This document shows, in pieces, positions 50,007-63,100 of a DNA stretch of 64,000 bases. The stretch is from Pterobdella sp. o SKG-2022 (Eukaryota > Annelida > Clitellata > Hirudinida > Piscicolidae): NCBI GenBank assembly GCA_964035795.1, contig OZ038322.1, forward strand, positions 6,252,925 through 6,316,924. Reading direction: 5' to 3'. Under the pieces are notes generated by a model that did no database searches, was not told where the DNA came from, and was given only the letters and a program-made list of their open reading frames with translations. The position numbers and the translations under genes are program-made. Within the stretch, counting starts at the first letter, position 1. Each line of letters opens with the position of its first letter.

Positions 50007-50715
50007 ACATATTTCGTTTTAGTTAAAAGGCAACAACTACTAATGAAGATGACCAACTGAATCATAATAAAAAAAAAATCATTTCAAAGTTTTTGTTAGG
50101 AAATTTAAAAGCTGGTGATTAAAATAATTGTACTTTTGAATTTTTTTATTTAACCTTAAACCAAGTAATCAAATTTTTTAATTAAAATTGTATTTTTGAG
50201 AAGAAATTTATTATTTATTTAGTAACAGCTTCAAAACTATGCACAAGATTGAAATGGAGTTTGGGATTTTTCAAAAATTGAAGATCCAGAGTGTATCCAA
50301 TAATCAACTAGTGCTAAATTAAGAGCAAAAAATTGAAATAGAAGCATTGAAAGATACGGAAATAAAAACAAATAATGTTTTTATTGTTTATAAATAATAA
50401 ATTAATCTAGTTTTCTATAAACCATTTATTTAAGATTCAACTGAAATTTCCAAAAACTACAGTTTCATTAACTCATTAACAGATTTTGAAAATGTAGGTT
50501 TCATGTATGAATATTCATAAACGAAAAAGACATTGCAAAGCAGTTGTTTTCCACAAAAGGAATGTAAGGTTATATCAATGCGTATAAATTATTTATAAAC
50601 TCATCTGCACACCAAAAATATTGTTGGAAGATGTTCAATAAAATTGATACAATGTAAAAATCTAAAAATGTTGAGATGTCTCTAAGGAAATGAGTGTATT
50701 AAATGCATAAGCTCA
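50007..50715. other. convergent 3' region paralogue B / SORL1
   Basis: About 700 bases of AT-rich sequence holding the 3' UTRs of the two facing genes. Nothing else seen. Confidence 0.55.
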
Positions 50716-51152
50716 TCAAGCAATAATCAACACATCATCTTCATTTGCACTATTCAACAACGGCTGGTCCTCTTCTTCACCTTTGAAACATAGTATAAAT
50801 TAACTTATATTATATTATTTTTTAAAGAACAAATTTTCTATAAAAAGCTTTTATAAATAATAGCATTTAATGTATTTTTGAGCTTATTGAAATTAAAATT
50901 TATAAAATTCCTGCTCTCTAATACGTTGATACTAACCCAACAAAGCCAGAATGGCCCTATCAGAACCAGGTCTGTATCTAGGTGTAATCGAACCTAGGTC
51001 ATTCGATTTATTTTTGAACTTATAAAACACCAATGATGAAACTACCACTACAGCCAATAAAATGGGGATTGTTATGGCTAGGATCTTGTTTTGCTTTGAC
51101 AAGCCTGAGTTTGTGTTTTGACTTTGGAACAAAACAGTAGCTCGTTCTTTTT
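50716..51152 (-). other. SORL1: SORL1: transmembrane span and cytoplasmic sorting tail
   Basis: Exons 51152-50937 and 50780-50716. The membrane span is [20 protein letters not shown]. The tail begins with a basic YKFKNKSND (position of the human retromer-binding FANSHY segment, though the motif itself is not kept), then [16 protein letters not shown], an acidic EEEDQPLL dileucine-type cluster, and ends DDVLIIA. The human tail ends DDVPMVIA, the GGA-binding end, so the acidic C-terminus is conserved while the middle has drifted. Confidence 0.9.
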
Positions 51153-54100
51153 CTGTTATTCAAGTTTAAATTCATTTATTGAATTATAAATTTTTTTTTT
51201 CAATAAATTATTTTTTAGTAGGAAAAAATCATTACGGTCAGGGCGGAAAATGACAGAGACAACGTTCGAAAAGGAACTGCGAATATCCAGATTCTTGTTC
51301 ACCAATCTCACCTGCAGCATTTTAACACTTTATATTAATAAGTACCAACAATTTTCAAATATAGAGGATTTGCAAATTAATTACGAGTGACTTTGGTAAC
51401 TAAAAAAACCTTGAAAGAGTTATCGACGTTTGGATCAAGCTGGTTTATAGATACATAACTTGTGCTAAGAGAAGTTGATGTTAGAGTGAACTTGGCAGCA
51501 TTTTCTATAACTCGATACATGTTTGAATGATGAATCTCATAAATCTGTAGGAAGCAAATTATATATATAATTGTTAATTTGAATATTTTTCAGGGTTCAA
51601 TATCGAATTTAAGATGATTCCAAGTTTGAAACAACAAATTAAAACCAAGAGTACATAGTTTGGAGGCAGTTCATTTTGAGGCTCAGTCCATCTGAGTATC
51701 AACAGAATGGCATTGCTTATTAGCAACTCATATGTGAGATTGTTGGGACTAGGGTAGGGATCTGAATTTTATTGTTGAAAAAGAAATAGAACATTTAAAA
51801 TTGCTTCATTATAGTAATAGCAAGAAAGATCACATTGAAGAATATATTAAGTAACTCACACAAAAAAATCTATTTGAATTATTCTGAAAAAATCGTCATG
51901 TTTTAAGTTTTTGGAAATTATACCTTTATAGAAAAAACGTGAAACACTTGCTAATCTTATATACTTCATAAAAGTTTACTATCAATAGAAAAATAGAACT
52001 TTCAAGGATTTATTACCGGCAAGAAAGAGCACAGGCTCGCTCAATTCTCCTACAGGGTTATTTTTCCTTACTCTAGCTCTGTATTTGTGTCCCCTTGACA
52101 AGCCATCAATCTTATGATGAAGAACCTGTTTAAAAATTAAAATTTGGTTTATTATGTTATATTATTCAGTTATTGTTCTCATTTTAGGTTTTAGATTAAA
52201 ATGCATCCCTGAATTTGAACAGTGAAATACCAATATTCATAACCTCAATTATTATTAAATTTTACCATCCTTTTAGTATATTTTTCAATTAGGTAAGTTG
52301 TAATTGCAAATACCTTCAAGCCAACATTATCAGTCATATCAAAACTTTTCGCTGAAACCACTTCGCCAATCTTGCTTTCAGAAAGTTGGTCCACGTTGAT
52401 TGTATAATTCTAAAAAAAGCAATGATTAAAATTTTCTACTTTCAAGATATGTATTGTTTCAAACAAATTCCTCACAGCTGGCACAGCATTGCATGGTGTT
52501 TGCCACTCAAGAATCACATCAACTTTCGTTCTTTCTCTAGCCACCCCCATCTTCCACATCTTCAGTCTTTTAGGAGCTTCTAGCTTGTCTTTTGCTGTGT
52601 TGCAAAGTGTTTTGCTATATTTGAAATGTGTTAAATAATGGAAAATATTCCAATGCTTTTTATTCTGAAGCATCAAGTTTTTTTGCATACAATCAGCTAT
52701 AAAAAATATGTGTGTAAAACTTAGAAGTGTATCCCATAAAATTTTATATATCGAATGGAGTTTTCTAAATATAATCATGTATCTACCGTTAGGAGTATCA
52801 ACACAAATGACGTTAGAAGCTTCGGTTTTGTAGGGCCATACTATGGATACGTCGATACAGTACTTCTCACATGAAGACAACTTTTCGAGTTTCAGAGACA
52901 GATCTTTGGTCTTGTTTTTTATAGAGTACATTTTTCTGTTGATGTTTTTTACTCCCATTTGTCCGTATCTTACTTCAATGCTCTGCAGAGTTTTGTTTTG
53001 TATTATTGGTGGAAATGGCTTGTTTTTTATGATTCTTTTTTGGAGTTCGAGTGAAGATTTTAGAAAACAAAACAATAAATTGGTTCTTCAAGTTGAAATT
53101 ATTAGAAAAAGACGTACTATTTTTTTCGTTCTAGTTTAATTATTCGTCCATAAACTCTTAGACTCACAAAGGATTCGAGCTTGTAATCATTTAAGTTGGA
53201 GATAGATATTTCAGCTTGATTTTTTGAAGCTTTTAAGGCGAAGTTAATTTTCTTCTGATTTTGATTTTTGTTTTCTAAAAATATGATTTTTACTATATAT
53301 TAATCAAAGCAAAAGTATTTACAAACAATAATTACGTATGCTTATAAATAAATATATAAATGTATACTTACAAAAAACTATTGATATTTTTCTGATATTA
53401 AATTATTATTAAGCATTGAAACATCCTTCAAATGATTATTACTTAAAAAATGCAACGATAAAACTTTATCAACCAGGAGTCTGCATGAAGAGTGATTGAA
53501 ACTGACACGATGACGCTATGTTTCCATCTGCTCCATTCGCCCACAGATCCACCATGTAAGTTGAACCGGGATTCATCCCCAACACTGTGGAGTTGGTGGC
53601 CAGTAGTTAATTCATTTATTAAAAAAAATGGTTTTTTGGTTTTGTCGTTAATTAAATAATAAATAAAATATAGAAGAGTTGATTAGTGATTTAGTCAAAA
53701 CCCTTTAGAAATGAGTTTTAATAAGCGAATACATTTTTATATACTTTGGTTTAACAATACTTATCTTTTATTTTAGTACATTTATTTGAAATTCAATTTA
53801 ATAGTTTTCAAATTCTCAAGATAATACCTTTTACAGAACAGTTTCCAGTTTTCTTGCAGACTTCATCCCTGGCTGATCCAACCATCAGAGACCATGTAGT
53901 GGTCTCATTAATATCCCCAAAGAAGTTGGAAAATTCTCCTTGGTCATCTAATTCAACGTCAATATCATCAATTCCACTATTGCTACTGCTCTTAGTGTTT
54001 AATCTACTGATGCGGAGTTTATATGAATACACCGATGTTTTTTGTGGTAACAACCATTGGAGGGCTGTTTCATATGCATAAGAAGTTGAAGCATGGTATA

Positions 54101-57100
54101 AATCTCCAATATATGATGTTTCAATAGCTTCTTTTTTGGCTTCGGAAGATAGTTTTAGTTGGGTTTCTTTGATTTTTATGCAGGTAGACTCATAAGTGAA
54201 AGTGATCTTGTTTGAAGAATCGCTTGTGCTGGTTGAGAAGGCGTATACCTGGAATATTATATAAATTTCGAATATAAAAATTTTTAGTATTAATATATAA
54301 AAAATATTGTCAACTTTGAAAATATTTGAAAACTTAGTAATAAATTAGTATAATAATGTGAAAAAAATGTGAAAAATACTCAGACTAACCATGACTTCAT
54401 AACTGTGGCCCACTATCAATTCCCGATCATTTAGTCGGATAGAAGTATCAAAAGTATACAAAACAATAGGAGTGTACTTGTAGCTATTAGTGGAAATATG
54501 AGATGTTGTGTCGCTTAGAACAACCTGTGAATTTGAAGGATTCAAACTTTTGTTATCTCTATATGTGATGAATTTCTAGAATTAATCGCTCAAAGGATTA
54601 TTGATACTGATATATTTCAAAAAGTTCAATGTTTTGTCTTCGTCTTTTAATTTAAAATAATCGTATAAATTTGAATATTCTTTCAAACATTTGAAAAAAC
54701 AATTATAATTTCTAAAATTGCTTTAGATATGTAAAAACCTCATCAAAAATTTATATTTTTCCGAAACATCTTATGTATCTTTATTCATTAATAAGGGAAA
54801 CAAACAAGAAGTAAAAAAGATTATCACTGGATGCTAGTCTTACGAAAAACTTTGTGTTTTTTACAAAATATATACTTTTTGTTTGTTGATCTTTCAAACA
54901 GTATTTATTTAACTAAGTCTACAAGCTTTTTGTAGGAAATTCTTACCTTATGAAATTATTTGAGTTTTGAAAATGGTGAATAAAGAAATTAATAAACTTG
55001 AAAAAATTTATAGATATCTCAATGCAATGCAATGTAATGCGGTATTATAAAGGGAATTTCTTTGTAGCTCAAAGTGCTTGCTATAAGTTTAATGCAGCAT
55101 CAATTGTCGGCCCACGCGAGATCGAACCCGGTAACTTTAGATAGTTAGTCTAATGCCAGACTACTGAGCTATACGAACCGATGCATGTATTTTTAGCATT
55201 TAATTGTTGGAAATTTTTACGTAAAAACAAGAGGTTTTTTACTAAATTTACTTTAAAAAAAGCTATAACTTTCGATAAGTTTAGTCTAATCATAAAACTT
55301 CAGCAAAAAATATATATAATTATATGTACATCATAAAAATTTATCTTACTTTGTATTGAAGTTTGTAGAGTTTATTTGGTGATGGAATTCCAGGAAACCA
55401 AGTCAATTCGATCGAGAATTCTTGTGATGTGTGTACCAGCTTATGAGTTAGATTGTGAGGAGGGTTGGGAATGGTGCTGACTAAAAAATGAATGAAGGTT
55501 TGTGTTAGTGTTGAAATACCAAAGAGGGTTGAAGTTTTTTGATATAAATTTAAAAAATTTATGCACATATCAAATTACTAAAAAATAATAATCAAAATAA
55601 AATAGTATTCAAACTATAAATACACAAATTTGATAAAAATCTACCCAACTTACTTCCAAGAGTGGTAAATGATCGAGAAAACTGCTTAGATAGCTGTCCT
55701 TGGAGAGAAAATGTCAATCTTAAATAATATAAAGTATTGCTGCGAAGATTGACTTCTTTTCTAACAAGAGGCAGAGAGGAAGACGTTATGTTGAAAGAGT
55801 TTGACAAAACAAACCCATTTGATGTCCTATGGTTTGAATAGATTATATAAAATGACAGTGTATAGCTGAAAAAAAATTTATATAGTTTTTCAAAAGCATT
55901 GTATGTGTTTTGCGAATATTTAAATTAAATATATTTTTTTCAAGTTATGAAAAAGTTAAAAATGTGATGAAGTTTCACTTATCGAAAACTTTAGCTGATT
56001 TGCTTGAAAAACGTGTCTTAAAATTAAATTTTAATAATTTGAAAATATTGTTTATGATCCATATATATAAAAGGCTCATTAAAAACATATAGGCTAGGGT
56101 GAATAGAAAACGTCTATACTCAACACACCCAAGAGAGTATAGCACGGTTATGTATGGGACCTTGGTCAAATCTACTGCTCCACCTATCTTTTCTATTGTG
56201 ATAGATGCTGAGACGCTTGAAAAATTTATTTTGTAAGTCGGCTCTATATCTGAAATATATCAAAATAAGTTTCACTAACAAAATCAATTGTTTTGCCTTG
56301 AAAAAAAAAACGAAAATTCACTATAAAAAGTATAGAAAAAACCAAAACAACGCAGTTGATTTACCAAGCTTGGTGTAAGAGCAATTATGTTCATCACTAC
56401 CACCAATACAGTCCCATTTCTCATCACACACCGCCAGCTTGTTGATGCAGCCTCCAATCATGCATTGATACTCATTTGAGTTGCACGATGGGGGAATCAC
56501 GGGTTGGTTATGACCTTTGTGTTGTTTTTATTTCAAGATGAACAAAATATAAGTTTAGATTGTTTAGAGAAATGTACTTATCACAAATATGGAGACTTTT
56601 GCAAGATTCATCTTGAATTATCTTAGTGGTTAAAAGTTTGAAAAGATTAAAAATATTATATTTTGCTTACTTTGATTACAACTAGGTTTCATTTTAATTG
56701 CATCATAGCTATCAGTTGACTTTGTTAACATTAGAGGTTCACTTGATAATGAAAGATAGACTTATAAAAAGCTTCTTTTTTTAATAAATACTTTGTGTTT
56801 GTTGATCTTACTATTAGGAGTGAAGGCTCTGAATAAAAATGTATCAAGCTTTTGTTAAAGTGCTTTTCATCATAAGAACCTCATAACGTAAGTTAGTCTC
56901 ACGAAAAATTTTTTACAAGTGTTACCTAAATGCTTAAATAAACTAGCAAATGACACATATTTTTATTAATTCATTATAATTATATTTTTTTTTATCTTGA
57001 TTGCATATAAAATTAATGCAAACAGTTCAACTCATCAGATCCATCGGGACAGTTATATTTGTGGTTACAGACAAGAGATGGGTCAATGCATGATTTGCTG

Positions 57101-60100
57101 AACAAGCAAGAAAATAAGCCAGCTGAACACTCTATCGGAATATCTGTGAGCATTTCATTATTTGTTATTTATTCATTTGTAAATGGCTGTTACGCAAATG
57201 ATTATTTTGAAACCATAGTTTGAACACAAGGAAGTCTTTTATTTTTGAAATGTTAGTTTGAGCATTTTGTAAATTCTTATTTTAATTTCATAAAGTTTTC
57301 AAATTATTTTTGGATTTTTAGAAAAAAAAACTGTAAAAAAACTCTAATGTAATAAAAATGCATAGTTGCAAAACCATAATACAATTCTAAGCACCCAAAT
57401 CTTAAACAACTTCATAAAGTAACCGTAACACTTGGTTTCATCCCACCCATTCCTGCAGTCTTTTTCGCCATCACACATCCACGACTCTGGAATACACTGC
57501 AGAATTGGATCTCCTTCACATCTTATATAGTTCTTTTTACAGCTGTCCACAACCGTAGTGTTTTGAGCTGAGAGGTTCAACCAAGTATATTACTTTATAA
57601 TATTTAAATAATTAAACACTGGAAAATTAAATTTATTAAAATAAATATAAAACAAACATCATTATAACCAATAGCAAAATCTTTACCGACGCATTTACTT
57701 ACAGCAGTTTTCTTCATCAGAGCCGTCTGAACAGTCATTCCTGCCATTACATTTGAGTGCACTAGCCACACAACCCCCATTGGAGCAGCGGAATCTCTCC
57801 GGTGGATTGCAGTTAGCACCTTACGAAATAGATGCATTCATAATGAGAGAAACAAACACAAAGTATTTATTTAACTAAACACACTAAAATTTTAGTAAAA
57901 ATTTATTTAGGTAAATAAATACTTTGTGTTAGTTTGCTTCACATTATTTCAGGCTATACTAAATCATCAAGATATATGCATTTAGTTTGGGATATTTTCC
58001 GAACGATTGAGTTTATGATTTTCCATATTTGAACATTGCATCGTTGCTTGCGATGGCATGTTTATACATTCTCATATCCATTGAGGTCCATTCAACATGG
58101 TTTTGGTAACTTTATAAAACTTACTATCAATTTTGAGATTTTGTATATTTTGTAATTGATGTTCAAACTTATACTTTGTAGAGACATCTTAAATTTACTT
58201 ATAAATAATATTTGACGATTTGTTTACGTCGATTTATGGAAAAATTTTAGTAGTTTTTCGCTAATGTTTTATGATAAGGCTAAACTTATAGAAAATTATA
58301 GCTATTTATTTTGCTCAATAAATTTTCTAAAATTCTTCCATAAATCGTCGTAAAAAAATTGTCAAACTTAAACTCTATTCATAGCTTTCTCAACAGAGAA
58401 AAGCGATAAAATAAATATTCTCACATGATTTTTCATCCGACAAGTCTTCACAATCATCAATACCATCGCATACTCTCCCCCAACTGATACACGTCTTGTT
58501 GCCGTCACACTTGAACATTCCGTTGGAACAACCGGGTGCGGTAGTCCACAGAGAAGGAATTTTGGGGCTGGTGGCTGCGATGATAATAAAGTTTCGTTAT
58601 TTTTAAATATTCATGAAACAGGAAAATATTTCAGTGTTATACATATTCGATGAAAAATTTTAAAATCAAAGATACAATTTTTCAAAAAATATTTCAAGTA
58701 TAATTTTCTAAAATAATTTAAATCGACTTACTGTAAGTGCATTGGACTTCATCACTACCATCATCACAATCATCTTCACCATCACACCACTTCCAAGACA
58801 CCACACACTGCTGTTTGTCTCGGCATTGCAAATGGCCAGCCAGGCATGAAACACTGGAACAACCCTTCTCATCACTGCCATCAGAGCAATCTTCATTGCC
58901 ATTACATTTCCACGAAGATGGTATGCACCTTTGCTCTTGAGGACATGAGAAATAGCCTTTGGAACACGAAAAAGGCTCTTTTGTTGTGTCTGCGAAGTTT
59001 TGGTCCCGTTTTATCAATACTGATATTTTGATTCTAAATTTATTCTTTTTAATATTGTTCAAAATTTTAAAAAAATATTATTCAAAATTATTATTAAAAA
59101 CTTACAGTTTATCTTAAAACAAAAATCATTCTTTAAAATTTCTAATTTAATTAATTTTTTTTTAAAGCTTACAAAAGTTACAGTCTTTTTCATCACTCCC
59201 ATCATGACAATCCTCGTCTCCATCACACCTGAAATTTATCCTTTCACGTTATACATTATACTCATAATTTATTACTTTTGCCTTAAAATAGTACTCAGTT
59301 TTTGGAAAAAGTTGAATAATATTTTTTAAGATGATTTTATAGAAAAAATTAATAATAATCTGTGGAGAAATCATGCCTTTTAACATTAAATGCATAAAAG
59401 CTTTGAGTTTTATCAAAAACTATAGTTTTTTATCATTAATTTATTCAATAAGACTCTCACTCTCAAGACAAAAATTAAAATAAATATACAATAAAATTCG
59501 ACATCTTTAAAACAAGAGTTGAAAGCAAAATATTTTTTCATTTTTGAGTTTCAAAGACAAACCTGTAAGTCTTTTTGATGCACTTGCCATAGGAACACAT
59601 AAACTCATTATCACTACACTTAGTTGTTTTCTTCACAAAATCTATGATTTAGATATAATGAATATTACTATGCTATCTTATATAGTTAAGTTTCATATTT
59701 GAACTTAATAACACTTCAATAATGACTTAAAAAATGCTACGTGTTGATAAAAGGTTTGGCTTGAACAGTTTTAATGAAACTTTATTTCATGAAAACGTTG
59801 AAAATACTAACAAATAATATTGAAAACCAACTCAAAGAAATATAATTTAATATAAAACTCTATAAAAGTGATTCAAAGCCTACCGCACGCTTCTTTCTTT
59901 TCATCAGAGCCATCCAGACAATCATTTTCCAAGTCACAAACCCAGTCTCTGTCGATGCAGAAGCCATTTTTGCACTGAAACTTATCGCTTGAACAACCGA
60001 AAGCTGTAATTTATAATTTTTTCAAAAAGAAATTCGTTATATTTAACAACTAAAGTCTTCATATAAACAGGCTCCAAAAGTGACTGATCTACAAGAGCTT

Positions 60101-63100
60101 GCTTTTAGACAAGGTTCAAACTCAGTACCAATGACTAAGTCTAATAAATTTTTCACGTTTCGATTTTTAGTACTAAATCACTCACTGCAGTTTTTTTCAT
60201 CAGACATATCTCCACAGTCGTTATCGTGGTCGCAAATGTAATTCTTCGGAACACATCTTCTGTTATCACATGTGAACTCATCGCCACAATCGTGTTTTGC
60301 TGTTTTACGATTTAAGGTGTGCAAAGTCTTAATCAATACATTGTTTGATAAAAAGTTGATAAATTATTGTTGAGTTTACAATAAAAAACTGAAAATTTAT
60401 TGAAATATCGTTCCAATAACAAAATTTGACACAAAATGTAAAAATAGTACTGAAAAAATATTAAACACTTCCAATAAATCATATATTATTACCATCTATG
60501 ACGCAGAATCCATTTGCGTCAAAAGAAGCCCCCCCTTCACAAACACATTTCACTGTGCGATTCCCCATTTTAAACGGGTCCATACTGTTTTAAACATAAT
60601 TCTTACATAAATTTTTGGTTTACGAGGTTTTTGTTTGATGAAACACATAAGTGTAAAATACTTTAATATACTCACACACTGGGTAGTTTAGATTTTTTTT
60701 TCTTTTTAGTGTTTTTATCTTGTTCGTCTACGAAACCTTGAGCACACAGGCAATAGAATGTTGTTCTAGAAGTTTCGAAACAGAGAGCATTATCATCTTT
60801 GCATGGGTTGTTGGAACATGAAGATACGTCTGTCAAGTTTGGAGAGGCCTTTGCTTACTTAAATATATTTTTGAAGTTCACAAACTGAATTGTTCACTTA
60901 GACATATTCAAAAATGTACAAACTTAGACACTCCTAAACAACCACTATTCACAGCTGATTATTCCTAAACACTTCAAAGTACCGCTCTGCGAAGTGGCAT
61001 GCATGGCAGTGATGGCGAGAATGTTCTTAAATCCATTGAGAAGTGTGATAGGTCTTCTCTCTTGTTTTCTGTCTCCCTGTTTTATGTTTCCCTCTATTGC
61101 TTCCGTCCATATGATCGAGTTCTGTTTATGAGGTATTTTTTTTAATAATTTTAAACTTGTACATTAGTTTTTTAAAATCGAATTCAAGAAGAACATTAGT
61201 GTTGGAACAGTTTAAAATTGATACTTTGAAAACAGAGAGTCCATAGAACTGTTGTTGGCCAAGATACTTGTTGAACTTAGCGTTGTCTATTAAGAGCTTA
61301 CAACTTTTTTTATCCGTCTCACAAACAGCAATAACACCAGATTTGGCGTCTATAAAGTATAGCCTAGTTTCACCATCTACCACCAAACCAGAAGGTGTAG
61401 TGAGGTTCAAAGTAGAAGACGTTTTGAATAAAACTTGGCTGTTGGCCCCAATCATATTTGACTGATGTATGGTGCCTTCTTGGGGTGTGTCCCAGCAACT
61501 CCAGAACATTATTCTTTGTATATATGTTGTTTATGTTACTGAGTTGATATTAATCAAAAACAAGTTATATCTTTCTAAGAATTCAATGAGCATACCCTTT
61601 TTTTGGTGCAATGGCAAGTGACCGAGGATTTTTCAGACTATCTTTTATGACTATTCTTTTACCTCCAGTTCCCTCTTCCGCGTCATAGTTTAATATTTCT
61701 TTTGAATATTTTTCCTCTTGGTTTTTATTCAATTTTTTGATGTTATTATATGTTGCGTTGATTTTGACACATTCAATTCTTTTATGAGCTACATCCAACC
61801 AATAGAGTTGCTTGGAGGTCCAATCGTAACATAAACTTTCAATCTGGTCCAAGTTTTCAGTCAGAACTACTCTCTGCTCCAAGTCATCTCCTCTCAAACA
61901 CATACGCTATTGATGAAAATTTATTAATTTGTAACTATAAAAGTTTAATAAATTTTAGTAAAAATATGGGGCGAAATTGAACGCTTACAAAGATAATAGA
62001 TTCAAACCTGTATATTATCAAACATATTATCTGCAAAGAACACACAATCGTTTTCATAATCATATTCTACTGCAGCAACGTTCATTAGATTTTTCAACTG
62101 AATCTTTGTGGTCTTATTGCTCATGTAAGAATATTTGTGTATGGAAGTCATGTTGGCAAAAAGTATGAATTCGTCTCTTGCTGTTTAAAAAAATTGAAAT
62201 ATTAACTTCAATTTATACCTAAGATTATTATAAAGCTATTAGCCTTTTTTTTCGACATACTTTTTATAAAACTTTGAAAAGATTAGATTGTTTGCAGGTT
62301 TAAATGATGATTATCATTTTACACAAAACCTTGCACAGGACAGTTACTGAGCACAGGCCCCAACACCCCCTGCATTCCTCCTTCACATGAGTCATACGGC
62401 ACCTTCCTATATCTGTTGATTAGTACTCTTCGTATTTATGCTGTTATTTAGTTAGTTGCTTAGAACTAAAGGTTTTTCAGCATATGAAACAGAGACTAAA
62501 CTTATTGAACACGCGTAGAGGTCTTATGCATTTTTTCAACCGAAAGCCTAATCTGAAGATCTTATCATCAATTTAATTATAAAGCTTTGTAAATTTTAAT
62601 GAAAATAACTAAACAAAATATTATAATAGTAAATAAGCATTTGTTTTTAGTTTCCTATGGTAGAAAAAAATCATCTAAAATTTAAATAAAAAACTCTATT
62701 TCTCTTTCAATAACTTTTCATACATAAGACTTTATGATAAAACAAAAAAAAATTGAATTCTGAAGAAAACTGCACCCTCTAGTTCTATTGTAATAATCCC
62801 CATATAAGCAGGCGTGTTTGCCTCCAAGCAACTGGTACTTCTGAACACAAAGCCCTGATGTAAGGTTTCTCTCATAGCCATAATCACTGAAATTAGTTAT
62901 TTCCATTATAGTTATTTGTTGGTTTTGAAGTTGGTTTTTAATTTAAATGAATCTTAGAAATTGTGACTTGTTTAAGCTATAATTTTGATATTGATCAAGC
63001 ACAAGATAATATTTGTGAAAAAACAAACAAAAAATATTAATTGAAAAATTTTTTTTACGCAAAACTTTATAAAAAAACTATGTTTGTTAATCATACAATT

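Larger units (their letters stand above)
51236..56249 (-). other. SORL1: SORL1: fibronectin type III domains
   Basis: Exons 56249-56129, 55865-55654, 55480-55350, 54524-54390, 54248-53828, 53584-53474, 53274-53168, 53018-52787, 52696-52476, 52409-52314, 52125-52017, 51761-51655, 51544-51410, 51311-51236. FN3 signatures include [11 protein letters not shown] with [49 protein letters not shown] with [41 protein letters not shown] with LRWTEPQNE; and YEIHHSN with VRLVNKNLD. About six domains, as in human. Sequence identity is low here; the calls rest on domain-start prolines, core Trp/Tyr residues and phase. Confidence 0.8.
56365..60299 (-). other. SORL1: SORL1: ten LDL-receptor class A repeats
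   Basis: Exons 60299-60186, 60003-59884, 59641-59563 with 59228-59173 (one repeat split by an intron), 58989-58732 (two repeats in one exon), 58574-58425, 57819-57703, 57567-57424, 57143-57024, 56514-56365. Each repeat has six Cys and most have the calcium site C-D-x4-D-C-x-D-x-S-D-E, for example [16 protein letters not shown] and [13 protein letters not shown]. Later ones deviate: RNGWDE at 57430 and [10 protein letters not shown] at 56385 lack some of the acidic ligands. Human SORL1 has eleven repeats; I find ten. All boundaries between repeats are phase 1, the usual exon-shuffling arrangement. Confidence 0.9.

Noticed and set aside
52410..53075. A 221-codon open stretch on the minus strand that looks like a single gene
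   Set aside because: It is the fusion of part of SORL1 exon 53018-52787, a short intron without stops, and exon 52696-52476. FN3 content and phase support splicing, and its first codon is TTG.
55108..55180. Functional tRNA-Val gene on the minus strand
   Set aside because: A and B boxes and the anticodon stem are present, but the D stem and acceptor stem do not pair, and a SINE body with repeat tail follows.
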